Of a stretch of 54,468 nt of DNA, positions 9,757 to 18,463 are shown one piece after another. Source of the DNA: Bacteroidota bacterium (GTDB lineage: Bacteria; Bacteroidota; Bacteroidia; Sphingobacteriales; Sphingobacteriaceae); the NCBI GenBank assembly GCA_023427985.1, contig JAEYZM010000031.1:1-54468 (forward strand), read 5' to 3'. Under the pieces are notes generated by a model. It had not been told where the DNA came from and did not search any database. It saw only the letters and a list, made by a program, of their open reading frames with translations. The translations under genes were made by a program, and so were the position numbers. Positions within the stretch are counted from its first letter, which is position 1. Every line of letters starts with the position of its first letter.

Positions 9757-9790
9757 AATTATCTAATGTACAAAATATACATCAAAAAAA

Positions 9791-10930
9791 TTAAGCCTTT
9801 ACAAGAATCAGTTCTTTCAATTTTTCTACCACTAGATCTATCTCTTCTTTTGTATTGTGTTTACAGAAGGAGAATCGTACCGAAGGTCTATTGGGATGTG
9901 CATTAATGTTTTTCAACACATGCGAACCCACGTTAGAACCCGATGAACAGGCACTTCCACCCGATGCCGAGATCCCTTGTATGTCTAAATTAAATAATAG
10001 CATCTCTCCCATCTCGCTTTCTGGGAAGGAAACATTTAGTACGGTATATAAACTTTTTGAAGGTTCAATTTCTCCGTTAAAATGTACATCTTGAAATTCA
10101 GATGTAAGTTTCTGAATCATGTACGATTTCAAGCCTTGTATGTAATTCTTATGCTCTTCTAATTCGGCATAAGCAATTTCTAATGCCTTTGCAAGTCCTA
10201 CAATACCGTACACATTCTCCGTCCCACCACGCATATTACGTTCTTGTGCACCCCCATGAATCATGGGTTTTATTTTGATGTTATTGTTGATGTATAAAAA
10301 TCCGACTCCTTTTGGACCATGTAATTTATGTGCCGCACACGTAATAAAATGAACTTTTAATTTAGATAAATCGTGCGCATAATGTCCCATCGTTTGTACC
10401 GTATCGCAATGGAAAATTGCTTGGTATTTTTCACAAATATCGCCTACCTTTTCTAGGTCTAATAAAGTTCCTATCTCATTATTGGCATGCATTAAAGAAA
10501 CGAGCGATCGCTCATTATTTGCCAACAATTCTTCTAAATGTTCTAAATCGACATTCCCTTTATCATCGAGTTTCACAAAACTCAATTTGATTTTACCTTT
10601 TTGTTCTAATACCTCTAAAGTATGCAGTACCGCATGATGCTCAATTTTTGAAGTGATAGCATGTTTCAAACTATAATCCTCGATGCTACAGTTAATCGCC
10701 ATATTATCGGCTTCAGTTCCACCTGATGTGAAAAATATTTCGGCTGGACTGGTGTTCAGTAATTTCGCAACTGTTTTTCTAGCGTTTTCAATCAATGAAC
10801 GAACTTCTCTACCATGAGCATGAATAGAAGAGGGATTCCCAAACTGGAATTCCATGGTCTTAGTCATTGCAGCTAAAACTTCTTTATCAATTGCAGTGGT
10901 TGCGGCATTATCGAGGTATATTCTATTCAT
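9791..10930 (-). CDS. Cysteine desulfurase (NifS/IscS family)
   Basis: A 379-residue PLP enzyme that takes sulfur from L-cysteine for Fe-S clusters or tRNA thiolation. It shows the N-terminal YLDNAATT, the PLP lysine in AAHKLHGPKGVGFLYI and the active-site cysteine loop SGGSACSSGS. The extended SACSSG loop suggests an IscS/NifS-like group. It follows the phosphoglucosamine mutase gene by 4 bases on the minus strand, so the two are probably one transcript. No isc or suf scaffold genes are adjacent. Confidence 0.9.
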   Translation of the reverse strand: MNRIYLDNAATTAIDKEVLAAMTKTMEFQFGNPSSIHAHGREVRSLIENARKTVAKLLNTSPAEIFFTSGGTEADNMAINCSIEDYSLKHAITSKIEHHAVLHTLEVLEQKGKIKLSFVKLDDKGNVDLEHLEELLANNERSLVSLMHANNEIGTLLDLEKVGDICEKYQAIFHCDTVQTMGHYAHDLSKLKVHFITCAAHKLHGPKGVGFLYINNNIKIKPMIHGGAQERNMRGGTENVYGIVGLAKALEIAYAELEEHKNYIQGLKSYMIQKLTSEFQDVHFNGEIEPSKSLYTVLNVSFPESEMGEMLLFNLDIQGISASGGSACSSGSNVGSHVLKNINAHPNRPSVRFSFCKHNTKEEIDLVVEKLKELILVKA

Positions 10931-10934
10931 GGTA

Positions 10935-12350
10935 TTAGTTGTTTATTAATTCACGGATATCATCCATGATTCTATTGGCTAAATTTTGTGCTGTAGTCTC
11001 GTTCGTACTTTCAGAATAAATTCTGATGATAGGCTCTGTATTGGATTTACGCAAATGTACCCATTCTTTATCAAATTCAATCTTTACACCATCCACAGTG
11101 TTGATCGGTTGATCTTTATATTTTGTTTTCAACTTTTCCAACAAGGCATCCACATCGAGTCCCTCAGTAAGTGAAATTTTATTTTTAGAAATATGATAAT
11201 TCGGATAGCTTGCACGCAGCTCAGAACATTTCATTCCCGATTTTGCCAATTGCGTTAAGAAAATTGCAATGCCTACCAATGCATCTCTTCCATAATGTAA
11301 AGCAGGTAAAATAATTCCACCATTCCCTTCGCCCCCAATCAATGCCTGGTTTGCTTTCATCATATTTACCACATTAACCTCTCCCACTGCCGATGCAAAG
11401 TACGCACCACCTTTAGCTTCGGTAACATCGCGCAATGCACGAGTAGAAGATAAATTGGATACGGTATTGATTTTATAATTGTTCGCTTTTAAATATTCCT
11501 CCGAAGTAGTGTTCAATAAATAATCGGCAATAGCCACCAAGGTATATTCCTCTCCAAACATCTTCCCATCTTCCGACACAAAACACAAACGATCCACATC
11601 TGGATCCACCGCTATTCCAAGGTCGGCATGTTGCTTCAACACCTCCGCCGACAAATCGACCAAATGCTCTGGCAATGGTTCCGGATTATGCGGGAATTTA
11701 CCATCTGGCTCGCAATATAATTTATGTACCGTATTCACCCCGATAGCATTCAAAAGTGTAGGCAATGCAATACCGCCAACCGAATTCACACAATCGATCA
11801 CCACCGAGAAATTACGTTTACGAATCGCTTCTACATCGACCCAAGGCAAGGCAATAATGGCATCAATATGTTTTTGTAAGTAGGCCGATGTAGTGGTATA
11901 AGCACCCAATTCGTCTACTTCTACATACTGCAATTCATTACTTTCTGCAATGCGCAATACTTCTTTTCCTTCCACATCCGATATGAATTCACCTTTATGA
12001 TTCAAGAGTTTTAAGGCATTCCATTGTTTTGGATTATGGCTCGCAGTTAGGATAATTCCTCCACCAGCATTTTCCATAGGCACCGCCATTTCAACAGTAG
12101 GCGTAGTTGCAAGACCCAAATCTAGAACATCTATGCCCAAGGCTTGTAAGGTTCCAACAACAATGTTCTTCACCATTTCTCCCGATAAGCGAGCATCGCG
12201 GCCAATGATAATTTTCTTCTTTCCTGAGTTTTTTATTACCCAATGTCCAAAAGCTGCAGAAAACTTTACAACATCGATAGGACTTAAAGTATCGCCCGGC
12301 TGGCCTCCAATAGTGCCTCTGATTCCGGAAATTGATTTTATTAGGGTCAA
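10935..12350 (-). CDS. glmM: Phosphoglucosamine mutase (alpha-D-phosphohexomutase family)
   Basis: A 471-residue phosphohexomutase. The catalytic serine loop is TASHNPKQWNALK, the metal loop is DPDVDRLCF, the sugar-recognition loop is GGEGNGGII and the phosphate-binding loop is RKSNTEPIIRIY. The GEGNGG form fits the GlmM-like proteins of Bacteroidota, which make glucosamine-1-phosphate for peptidoglycan and LPS; phosphomannomutase activity cannot be excluded. The start codon is TTG (complement of 12348-12350): no in-frame ATG lies upstream before the -7-like TATTTTTG (complement of 12374-12381). It is divergent from the methyltransferase gene. Confidence 0.85.
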   Translation of the reverse strand: MTLIKSISGIRGTIGGQPGDTLSPIDVVKFSAAFGHWVIKNSGKKKIIIGRDARLSGEMVKNIVVGTLQALGIDVLDLGLATTPTVEMAVPMENAGGGIILTASHNPKQWNALKLLNHKGEFISDVEGKEVLRIAESNELQYVEVDELGAYTTTSAYLQKHIDAIIALPWVDVEAIRKRNFSVVIDCVNSVGGIALPTLLNAIGVNTVHKLYCEPDGKFPHNPEPLPEHLVDLSAEVLKQHADLGIAVDPDVDRLCFVSEDGKMFGEEYTLVAIADYLLNTTSEEYLKANNYKINTVSNLSSTRALRDVTEAKGGAYFASAVGEVNVVNMMKANQALIGGEGNGGIILPALHYGRDALVGIAIFLTQLAKSGMKCSELRASYPNYHISKNKISLTEGLDVDALLEKLKTKYKDQPINTVDGVKIEFDKEWVHLRKSNTEPIIRIYSESTNETTAQNLANRIMDDIRELINN

Positions 12351-12426
12351 GTGTTTATCTTTTTTTTTCCATGCAAAAATAAAAAAAATAATAAGACATT
12401 TGCCTAGCTCTATTTTGCTTAGAATT

Positions 12427-13155
12427 ATGAAGAAATGGTATCGCAGTTGGTTTAATTCGCCCTACTATCACATCCTGTATGCACATCGGGATTATAAGGA
12501 AGCGGAATTGTTTATCGATAATATCTATAAACGCTTGCAGCCAGAGCCTTTTGCAAAGGTGTTGGATGCTTGTTGTGGTAGAGGCCGACATTCCATTTAT
12601 TTGAACGAAAAGGGGCTCGATGTTACGGGTGTCGATTTGTCGGCGAGCAATATAAAATACGCCAAACAATATGAAAACCAACACCTTAGATTTTTCGAAC
12701 ACGATATTCGAAATACTATCGCCAGTAATATTTTCGACTATGTGCTCAATATTTTTACGAGTTTTGGATATTTCAAGCGCAAAAACGAAGACCTCAAAGC
12801 ATTCAAATCTTTTCATAGAGCATTAAAACCAGGTGGTTATTTTTTGATAGATTTCTTAAACGTTCAAGTAATACAAGATCAACTAAAACCCTTTGAGCAG
12901 AAAACAATAGAAGGCATTGAATTTAATATTGAGAAGAAAATCGACCAGGGTTTAATTAAAAAAAGTATACGATTTGTGGATGAGGGAGTGCATTATGAAT
13001 TCAAAGAAGAAGTAAAGGCTTTAAGTTATTCTGATTTAAAAGCATATTGCCAGGCTGTTGGATTTGAGATTGTAGATACCTATGGCGATTATCAAATGCG
13101 TCCATTCGATTTACATTTATCGGAACGATTAATTATCTTGGCTCAGAAAAAATAA
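12427..13155 (+). CDS. Class I SAM-dependent methyltransferase
   Basis: A 242-residue methyltransferase. Motif I is VLDACCGRGRHSIYL, followed by VTGVDLSASNIKYAKQ (acidic residue binding the SAM ribose) and LKPGGYFLIDF in the later core. The substrate is unknown; relatives are annotated only as small-molecule methyltransferases. The frame is open about 290 bases further upstream, but that part overlaps the divergent glmM; the ATG before KKWYRSWFNSPYY gives the usual start. The PAP2 gene begins at the base right after the stop codon, so an operon methyltransferase-PAP2-ZIP is likely. Confidence 0.85.
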   Translation: MKKWYRSWFNSPYYHILYAHRDYKEAELFIDNIYKRLQPEPFAKVLDACCGRGRHSIYLNEKGLDVTGVDLSASNIKYAKQYENQHLRFFEHDIRNTIASNIFDYVLNIFTSFGYFKRKNEDLKAFKSFHRALKPGGYFLIDFLNVQVIQDQLKPFEQKTIEGIEFNIEKKIDQGLIKKSIRFVDEGVHYEFKEEVKALSYSDLKAYCQAVGFEIVDTYGDYQMRPFDLHLSERLIILAQKK

Positions 13156-13722
13156 ATGGATTCCATCGTACAATTTGATCAGCAATTTTTCTTTCTCATC
13201 AACAGAGTTTTTGTGAACGATGTATTTGATGTTGTACTACCATTGATGCGTAGCAAGTATTTCTGGGCACCCTTGTATCTTTTTCTAATCGTATATTTTA
13301 TTCGAAATTATGGAAAGTCAGGCGTTTGGAAAGTGTTGTTCTTACTCTTAACATTTGCTTTAACTGATTTTGTGAGTGCTGGAATTATCAAAGAAAGTGT
13401 ACAACGTTTGCGACCTTGTAACGATCCAGAAATTATAAGTATGGTACGTAATATAGTTGGTTGCGGATCGGGTTACAGTTTTGTTTCTTCACACGCAACG
13501 AATCATTTTGGGATTGCCATTTTCCTTATCTATTTATTTAATTATAAAACATGGATCAATTATACTTTTAAAGCTTGGGCAATTATTATATGTTATGCTC
13601 AAGTTTATGTGGGTGTACATTATCCATTAGATGTCATCTGCGGTTCAATACTTGGAATAATTTTGGCCAATATTGTGATATATATACATAAATTTGCGCT
13701 TAGAAAACAATGGATTTCGTAA
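13156..13722 (+). CDS. PAP2 family membrane phosphatase
   Basis: A 188-residue integral membrane protein of the PAP2 superfamily, which removes phosphate from lipid phosphates such as undecaprenyl pyrophosphate. The three signature blocks are present: KESVQRLRP (motif 1), SFVSSHATNHFG (motif 2, a variant of PSGH that keeps Ser and His) and YAQVYVGVHYPLDVICGS (motif 3, His and Asp, with Ala-Gln where Ser-Arg is usual). The ends of motifs 2 and 3 differ from consensus, so substrate choice may be unusual. It abuts the methyltransferase and overlaps the ZIP gene by 13 bases. Confidence 0.85.
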   Translation: MDSIVQFDQQFFFLINRVFVNDVFDVVLPLMRSKYFWAPLYLFLIVYFIRNYGKSGVWKVLFLLLTFALTDFVSAGIIKESVQRLRPCNDPEIISMVRNIVGCGSGYSFVSSHATNHFGIAIFLIYLFNYKTWINYTFKAWAIIICYAQVYVGVHYPLDVICGSILGIILANIVIYIHKFALRKQWIS

Positions 13723-14447
13723 ATACGCTCATACTTTTTAGCACTGCTTTTTTAGGTGGCTCTTTGATTTTTCTATTTAAAGAAAATCAGAATAAACGCT
13801 TAAAACTTTTGTTATCCTTCTCAGGTGCTTATTTATTTGCAATTACGGTATTGCATTTACTTCCTGAAGTGTATTCTACAAGCGACCACTCTATTGGACT
13901 CTTTATTTTATTGGGTTTTGCCTTTCAAATTGTTTTGGAGCAATTTTCTGAAGGTATAGAACACGGACATATTCACGTGCACCATCATCATGCAGCAAGC
14001 TTTCCTTGGGGCATTATGATTAGTTTGTCCTTACATGCATTTTTAGAGGGAATGCCATTGCTAAGTCATCATCACGATGGACAATCTGCAGATATGGACC
14101 AGTCTCTATTGTATGGTATTGCATTGCATCACATCCCTGCAGCTTTCGCTTTAACAAGTGTTTTAAATGGCAATAAAGTTTCTAAAAGAAATACCATACT
14201 GCTTCTTATATTATTTGCTTGTATGACGCCACTGGGGAGCTTTACCGCCAATTGGTTGCAGCATTCCACCGGAAAAGATCTAGCGCAGTATTTTAATTAT
14301 ATGATGGGAATTGTAATTGGTATTTTCCTACACATCTCTACCACTATTTTATTTGAATCCAATGTTGATCACCGATTCAATTTTTACAAAATGATTGCGA
14401 TCGTTTTGGGAGCAGGAATTGCAATTCTAAATTTTTTAATTCATTAG
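13710..14447 (+). CDS. ZIP family divalent metal transporter
   Basis: A 245-residue inner-membrane transporter, probably for zinc or iron uptake. It has about eight hydrophobic helices and a histidine-rich cytoplasmic loop (EHGHIHVHHHHA). The metal-pathway helices are LHLLPEVYS, SLHAFLEGMPL (family H-x-x-x-E) and ALHHIPAAFAL. It overlaps the PAP2 gene by 13 bases and is convergent with the MarR gene, with only 2 bases between the stop codons and no visible terminator. Confidence 0.85.
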   Translation: MDFVNTLILFSTAFLGGSLIFLFKENQNKRLKLLLSFSGAYLFAITVLHLLPEVYSTSDHSIGLFILLGFAFQIVLEQFSEGIEHGHIHVHHHHAASFPWGIMISLSLHAFLEGMPLLSHHHDGQSADMDQSLLYGIALHHIPAAFALTSVLNGNKVSKRNTILLLILFACMTPLGSFTANWLQHSTGKDLAQYFNYMMGIVIGIFLHISTTILFESNVDHRFNFYKMIAIVLGAGIAILNFLIH

Positions 14448-14449
14448 AA

Positions 14450-14896
14450 TTAACCACGAAGCTTATCCAATAATTTATTTAAAGTTTTCGATTCTTCGTC
14501 GCTCAAATTATTCATCGGCTTATTCTCATCCAGTTCTTTGTCTATTTTACTCAATAGATCCAAACCCTTTTGTGAAATTACAATATCTACCGAACGTCTG
14601 TCTTTCTTACTCACACAACGTTCTATCAATTCTTTTTGCTTTAAACGATCGACCATACGAGAGGCATCGCACATTTTATCGAGCATACGCTCTTTTAATA
14701 AATTAATGGTCGATGGATTGGGATATTGACCACGTAAAATTCTTAAAATATTAAATTGCTGATGTGTAATATCGTATCGTACAAAATCCTGACGCATCAA
14801 GTTAATTGCCCAATGGTAGGTAAAAATTAAATTAATCATAGCCTTCTGTTGCTCACTTTTAAAATTCTTCTGGGCAATCTCTTTTTCCAATTCCAT
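14450..14896 (-). CDS. MarR family transcriptional regulator
   Basis: A 148-residue winged-helix dimer. The region HQQFNILRILRGQYPNPSTINLLKERMLDKMCDASR... contains the helix-turn-helix, and the wing is KELIERCVSKKDRRSVDIVIS, a strong MarR signature. Target genes and ligand are unknown; it is convergent with the ZIP operon and downstream of the coaE block, neither of which is an obvious target. Confidence 0.88.
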   Translation of the reverse strand: MELEKEIAQKNFKSEQQKAMINLIFTYHWAINLMRQDFVRYDITHQQFNILRILRGQYPNPSTINLLKERMLDKMCDASRMVDRLKQKELIERCVSKKDRRSVDIVISQKGLDLLSKIDKELDENKPMNNLSDEESKTLNKLLDKLRG

Positions 14897-14926
14897 AATT
14901 TAAATTTTTATTGAATTTACAAATAT

Positions 14927-15097
14927 TTACTCTTTTCCCTTTAAATCATCTTTTTTATCCTGGTCCTTCGGTTTTTTCTGATAATTCCAAGGACAATGTC
15001 GGCATCCGCTTTTACAACAATATCCCCTTTTTAAATGATATTCCTTTGTAAAAACATAAAAACCATTTTCAATGTAATAGTCTTCCGACTCTTTCAT
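14927..15097 (-). CDS. DUF5522-type small cysteine-rich protein
   Basis: A 56-residue protein. It contains DYYIENGFYVFTKEYHLKRG followed by YCCKSGCRHCPW, a pattern I recognise from the DUF5522 family common in Bacteroidota. The four conserved cysteines and one histidine (CC-x3-C-x-H-C) could bind a metal; the function is unknown. The tail is highly charged, rich in Lys and Asp. Its start lies 29 bases inside the 3' end of the metallo-beta-lactamase gene in another frame, so translation is probably coupled, extending the YbbR-coaE-nuclease operon. Confidence 0.85.
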   Translation of the reverse strand: MKESEDYYIENGFYVFTKEYHLKRGYCCKSGCRHCPWNYQKKPKDQDKKDDLKGKE

Positions 15098-16034
15098 GCT
15101 CTATTTCCTTAACAATTATACTTGAATTCTTGAAATAATCCTGCAAATCTCTACCATCGCCATGAATTGTCCAAATTTCTTTAGGATTCACTTTACGAAT
15201 GTATTCCAAAAGTTCCGACCAATCGATATGATCCGATAACAGGAGTCTATGTTTGGGCTCTTGTTTCTCCAACCATCCACTTGCAAACGCAAAATCGTAT
15301 GGATACCTAATTTTATAGGATTGATAACTTAAAGGAGGAACCAGATAAAAACCTATTCTGGCATGTTTTAGATTTTTCTTATCCAACACTTCATAATTCC
15401 CAAGCCTTATTCCATTACGTTCATATATTTTATGGTAAGGAAGTATATCGTAATGAACATAAATTTTCGAATTCGGTTTTAATTCATCCAATAAATAATT
15501 CAATCGTTGTGCTTTCCCTAAGACATAAGTACCTATTATAAAGGGCTGATCAGCTTCTTGCAATTGTAGAATTTCTTGATTTACATTGGGGTGAACAAAA
15601 TCCTTTTTCGCAAAAGTTGTTTCAGTAATCAACACATCGGCATAAACAAAATCGGTAGATTCACAAGTAGCATCCTCCTGCAATTTAATATCGCCGCTGT
15701 ATAAATATCGGACGCCTTCGTATTCCATTAAGATTTGAGCCGAACCTAAAATATGACCTGCTGCAATGAACTCCAATCGGACGCCGTTGATCTCAAATGC
15801 TTCTCGAAAGGATTTTAAATAAAAAGATTTCGCAGATTTTTGCTTATACCTCAACTGCATGATTTCAGCAGTTACTTGAGTACAGTATACATTTCTAGAG
15901 CCTTCACGAGCATGATCCGCATGTGCATGTGAAACCACATTGTGCTCTACGGCATGCAAGGCATCGATGTAAAAATTACCATACTTACAGTAATAGCCTT
16001 TATCGCTGGCAATTAGAAAATCTGTTTTAACCAT
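15069..16034 (-). CDS. Metallo-beta-lactamase-fold exonuclease (LigD-associated / CPSF-like family)
   Basis: A 321-residue MBL-fold protein. The metal motif is SHAHADHA (His36, His38, Asp40, His41), with GHILGSAQ and YSGDIKL providing further ligands, and a late TIHGDG histidine. Relatives are annotated as ligase-associated DNA exonuclease or mRNA 3'-end processing factor. No DNA ligase lies nearby, so the repair role is an inference. It overlaps coaE by 8 bases upstream and the DUF5522 gene by 29 bases downstream. Confidence 0.82.
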   Translation of the reverse strand: MVKTDFLIASDKGYYCKYGNFYIDALHAVEHNVVSHAHADHAREGSRNVYCTQVTAEIMQLRYKQKSAKSFYLKSFREAFEINGVRLEFIAAGHILGSAQILMEYEGVRYLYSGDIKLQEDATCESTDFVYADVLITETTFAKKDFVHPNVNQEILQLQEADQPFIIGTYVLGKAQRLNYLLDELKPNSKIYVHYDILPYHKIYERNGIRLGNYEVLDKKNLKHARIGFYLVPPLSYQSYKIRYPYDFAFASGWLEKQEPKHRLLLSDHIDWSELLEYIRKVNPKEIWTIHGDGRDLQDYFKNSSIIVKEIEHERVGRLLH

Positions 16035-16617
16035 GCTGCATTAATTCTTTATGAATTTGCATCACCTGCTCTATCAATGAATGCTGTTCATCGTTTACAA
16101 TAATTTTATCGGCGAGCTTTATTTTCTCCTCGTCCGACATTTGAGCATGAATGCGTTTTAGAATTTCATCTTTCGATATTCCATCGCGATTCGCAACTCT
16201 TTCCAATCGTAATTCAATAGGAGATTGAACTAAAATATTTATATCGTTGTGCTTATAACTTCCCGACTCGAACATCAACGCTGCTTCTTTTAAAACATAA
16301 TTTGAATGTCGATGTTCCTCCGCCCAATCGTTTCCATATTGAATCACGGCAGGATGCACCAGCGCATTGAGTTGCGCTAATTTATCTTTGTCGTTAAAAA
16401 CGATACTCGCAATGTATTTTCTATTGTATTTTCCATCGGCATTATAACTTTCTTCACCAAACAATTGAATAATGGATGCTTTCAATTCAAGATCGCGTTC
16501 AACAATTTCTTTCGCTAACACATCGGCATCTAAAAAAGGAATGCCCATGCTTCTGAAAATTTTAGCTACAGTGCTCTTGCCTGTGCCTATACCTCCTGTA
16601 ATTCCTACGCGTATCAT
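16027..16617 (-). CDS. coaE: Dephospho-CoA kinase
   Basis: A 196-residue P-loop kinase that phosphorylates dephospho-CoA in the last step of CoA synthesis. Walker A is GGIGTGKSTVAKIF; the substrate-binding FLDADVLAKEIV and lid arginines (ERVANRDG) are typical. Length is normal for the family. Its ATG overlaps the YbbR stop codon as ATGA, and the gene overlaps the downstream nuclease by 8 bases, so translational coupling is likely. Confidence 0.93.
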   Translation of the reverse strand: MIRVGITGGIGTGKSTVAKIFRSMGIPFLDADVLAKEIVERDLELKASIIQLFGEESYNADGKYNRKYIASIVFNDKDKLAQLNALVHPAVIQYGNDWAEEHRHSNYVLKEAALMFESGSYKHNDINILVQSPIELRLERVANRDGISKDEILKRIHAQMSDEEKIKLADKIIVNDEQHSLIEQVMQIHKELMQHG

Positions 16618-17603
16618 TTCACAACTTTAATAAATTCAACAGTTTCTGGAATGATTTCTACATCCTTTATATAATTAGGTTGTGAAACCAATCGCAAACT
16701 TAATTGATTGCTCAAATTCTTATTTCGCTCAGCAAATACACGGAAAGATTGTGCATAAATGTTTGGATACTGTGACAAGGCTACCTTGAATTTCACCTTA
16801 CAAACAGAAGGAAAGAGTAACATATTCGATGATGCATCATCGAGCTTAATGTTTATGGGCAGTTCCAAAATATTTTCAGTGAATTGTTCAACAGGAACAT
16901 TCAATTTTAAATCGTTATTGGAGAAGATAACATTCGGATATTTGTTCGCCTGTATTCGAACATTCAGCTGAGTACTTTTATCGAGATTCTGTAAAACGAT
17001 CGGTTCCGTTTCAATGTACTTTAGTTTTCGAATAATTTCCAATGGACCTTTCACATAAACACTATCCGGACTAATACTAATTGGACGCGATATGCTATAA
17101 TTCTCTTTGAAACTAATATTAGCTTGAATTTTAATAGGTAATTTTCGAATCTTCTTTTGCTCTAAATTGAAAATTATTTTGGCGGGATAAACATTTACAA
17201 TTTTCAATTTACTGTCCCATTGCTTTTCAAAATCTATCAGCGCTTTATTCAAATCGATTTCATCTTTGGAACTATTTTTTCTTAGATCTACAATTAAGGT
17301 ATCCTTGATGTATTGGAGTTTTGATCGAAGAAAATTCCATCCAGAACCTTCTACCGAAAACAAAACCACTGGAGCCCTATCCAAACTCAAAGCTTTATCT
17401 TCAGGTAAATTTTCAAAAGCAATTTTTGCTTCCAATTCAAATCGGTACGACTTACCCAAGATGTTTAATATCCAAAAAGTTGCTGCTAGAAAAAGGCAAA
17501 TGAAAAAGATAAAAAATCTCCTCCTTAATCGTTTGCGACCAAGTTCTTGAAGTGTTTTACGCCAATGTAAGATGAGATTTTTCAAAACAAAAAAGCTAAT
17601 CAA
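16614..17603 (-). CDS. YbbR/CdaR-like domain protein
   Basis: A protein of up to 329 residues with one membrane helix (FFIFFICLFLAATFWIL, about residues 31-47) and a large extracytoplasmic part made of YbbR-type beta repeats (for example VYVKGPLEIIRKLKYIETEPIVL). In Firmicutes this family regulates the c-di-AMP cyclase CdaA, but no cyclase is next to it here. The ATG at 17603 lies in the 3' arm of a hairpin with T-tract; a TTG at 17585 (reading TTG-AAA-AAT) is an alternative start just beyond the T-tract. It overlaps coaE by 4 bases. Confidence 0.75.
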   Translation of the reverse strand: MISFFVLKNLILHWRKTLQELGRKRLRRRFFIFFICLFLAATFWILNILGKSYRFELEAKIAFENLPEDKALSLDRAPVVLFSVEGSGWNFLRSKLQYIKDTLIVDLRKNSSKDEIDLNKALIDFEKQWDSKLKIVNVYPAKIIFNLEQKKIRKLPIKIQANISFKENYSISRPISISPDSVYVKGPLEIIRKLKYIETEPIVLQNLDKSTQLNVRIQANKYPNVIFSNNDLKLNVPVEQFTENILELPINIKLDDASSNMLLFPSVCKVKFKVALSQYPNIYAQSFRVFAERNKNLSNQLSLRLVSQPNYIKDVEIIPETVEFIKVVK

Positions 17604-17636
17604 ATCTAATAATTTATTTACTAGATTGATTAGCTC
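17586..17636 (-). terminator. Hairpin with T-tract between yajC and the YbbR gene, overlapping the YbbR ATG
   Basis: Read on the minus strand, AGCTAATC-AATCTA and TAGATTTGATTAGCT form a long stem with one bulge around an AT-rich loop, followed by six T. It lies 15-65 bases after the yajC stop, as a terminator should, but the 3' arm contains the annotated ATG of the next gene. It may terminate most yajC transcripts or act as an attenuator of the downstream operon. Confidence 0.65.
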
Positions 17637-17650
17637 TTTAAAATTTAAGA

Positions 17651-17971
17651 TTATTTAGAATCGTTTAAGCGCTTAGAAGCTTCTAATGAAACCGATACTC
17701 TATCGATTTTCATACGTACTCCGCCTTCAACTTCCATAATAAATGTATCGTCGTTGATTTCAGCGATTTTACCGTGGATACCACCCACTGTTACAATCTT
17801 ATCGCCTTTTTTAATGTTCTCAATAAAGTTTTTTTGATCTTTCATTTTTTTCGTTTGAGGACGAATCATGAAAAAATAAAATACCACTGCAATTAAAATC
17901 AATGGTAAAAAACTCATAATTGGATTTTGGTCGGCACCCGCTTGTGGAGCCATTAATAATGTTTGAAACAT
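17651..17971 (-). CDS. yajC: Preprotein translocase subunit YajC
   Basis: A 106-residue protein with one N-terminal membrane helix (IMSFLPLILIAVVFYFFMI) followed by RPQTKKMKDQKNF and the conserved GDKIVTVGGIHGKIAEI, diagnostic for YajC. It associates with SecDF-YidC at the inner membrane. It follows the DUF1573 lipoprotein by 31 bases; nusB-DUF1573-yajC in this order is familiar in Bacteroidota. Confidence 0.95.
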   Translation of the reverse strand: MFQTLLMAPQAGADQNPIMSFLPLILIAVVFYFFMIRPQTKKMKDQKNFIENIKKGDKIVTVGGIHGKIAEINDDTFIMEVEGGVRMKIDRVSVSLEASKRLNDSK

Positions 17972-18002
17972 GTCTGTATTATTTTATTTATTTAATTTTT
18001 AA

Positions 18003-18458
18003 TTATGGTAAAATCTCGCCGCGCATGTACAATACCTTCGTATTAGGAATTGTATTTGCAACTAAAGTAACCGTCTTCGTTTGCATTCCCATCTTTCCAT
18101 TGCTATCAAAAACCACTTCAACAATACCTTCTGCACCTGGAGCGATTGGGTCTTCCGGATAAGTTGGAACCGTACAACCACAGCTAGCACTTGCACTTGA
18201 AATAATCAATGGTGTAGCACCTGTATTTTTAAATTTATAGGAATAAGAAACTTTTTCGCCTTGTTTAATTTTCCCAAAATCGTAACTCTCGGATACAAAT
18301 TCAAACTTCGGCAATTTACTATCGTCAATCTTACCATCCGATGTCAATGGTACTTCCACTGAAATATTCGAATTAGAGTTTGATTTTTTCTCAGAACAAC
18401 TTTGAGTCAAAAAACTAATTGCAATCACTACTAAAAATAAATGTTTGATGTTTTTCAT
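18003..18458 (-). CDS. DUF1573 lipoprotein
   Basis: A 151-residue lipoprotein: signal peptide with lipobox TQSC (about residue 21), a Ser/Asn-rich linker, then one DUF1573 immunoglobulin-like domain with SYSYKFKNTGATPLIISSASASCGCTVP. The paired cysteines in SCGCTVP are conserved in the family. It should sit in the periplasm or on the outer membrane; function unknown. It lies 5 bases after nusB and upstream of yajC. Confidence 0.9.
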   Translation of the reverse strand: MKNIKHLFLVVIAISFLTQSCSEKKSNSNSNISVEVPLTSDGKIDDSKLPKFEFVSESYDFGKIKQGEKVSYSYKFKNTGATPLIISSASASCGCTVPTYPEDPIAPGAEGIVEVVFDSNGKMGMQTKTVTLVANTIPNTKVLYMRGEILP

Positions 18459-18463
18459 ATCTA

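Noticed and set aside
12133..12426. Longer N-terminus of the methyltransferase
   Set aside because: The extension overlaps the divergent glmM coding region and resembles its reverse frame; the methyltransferase fold starts at the later ATG.
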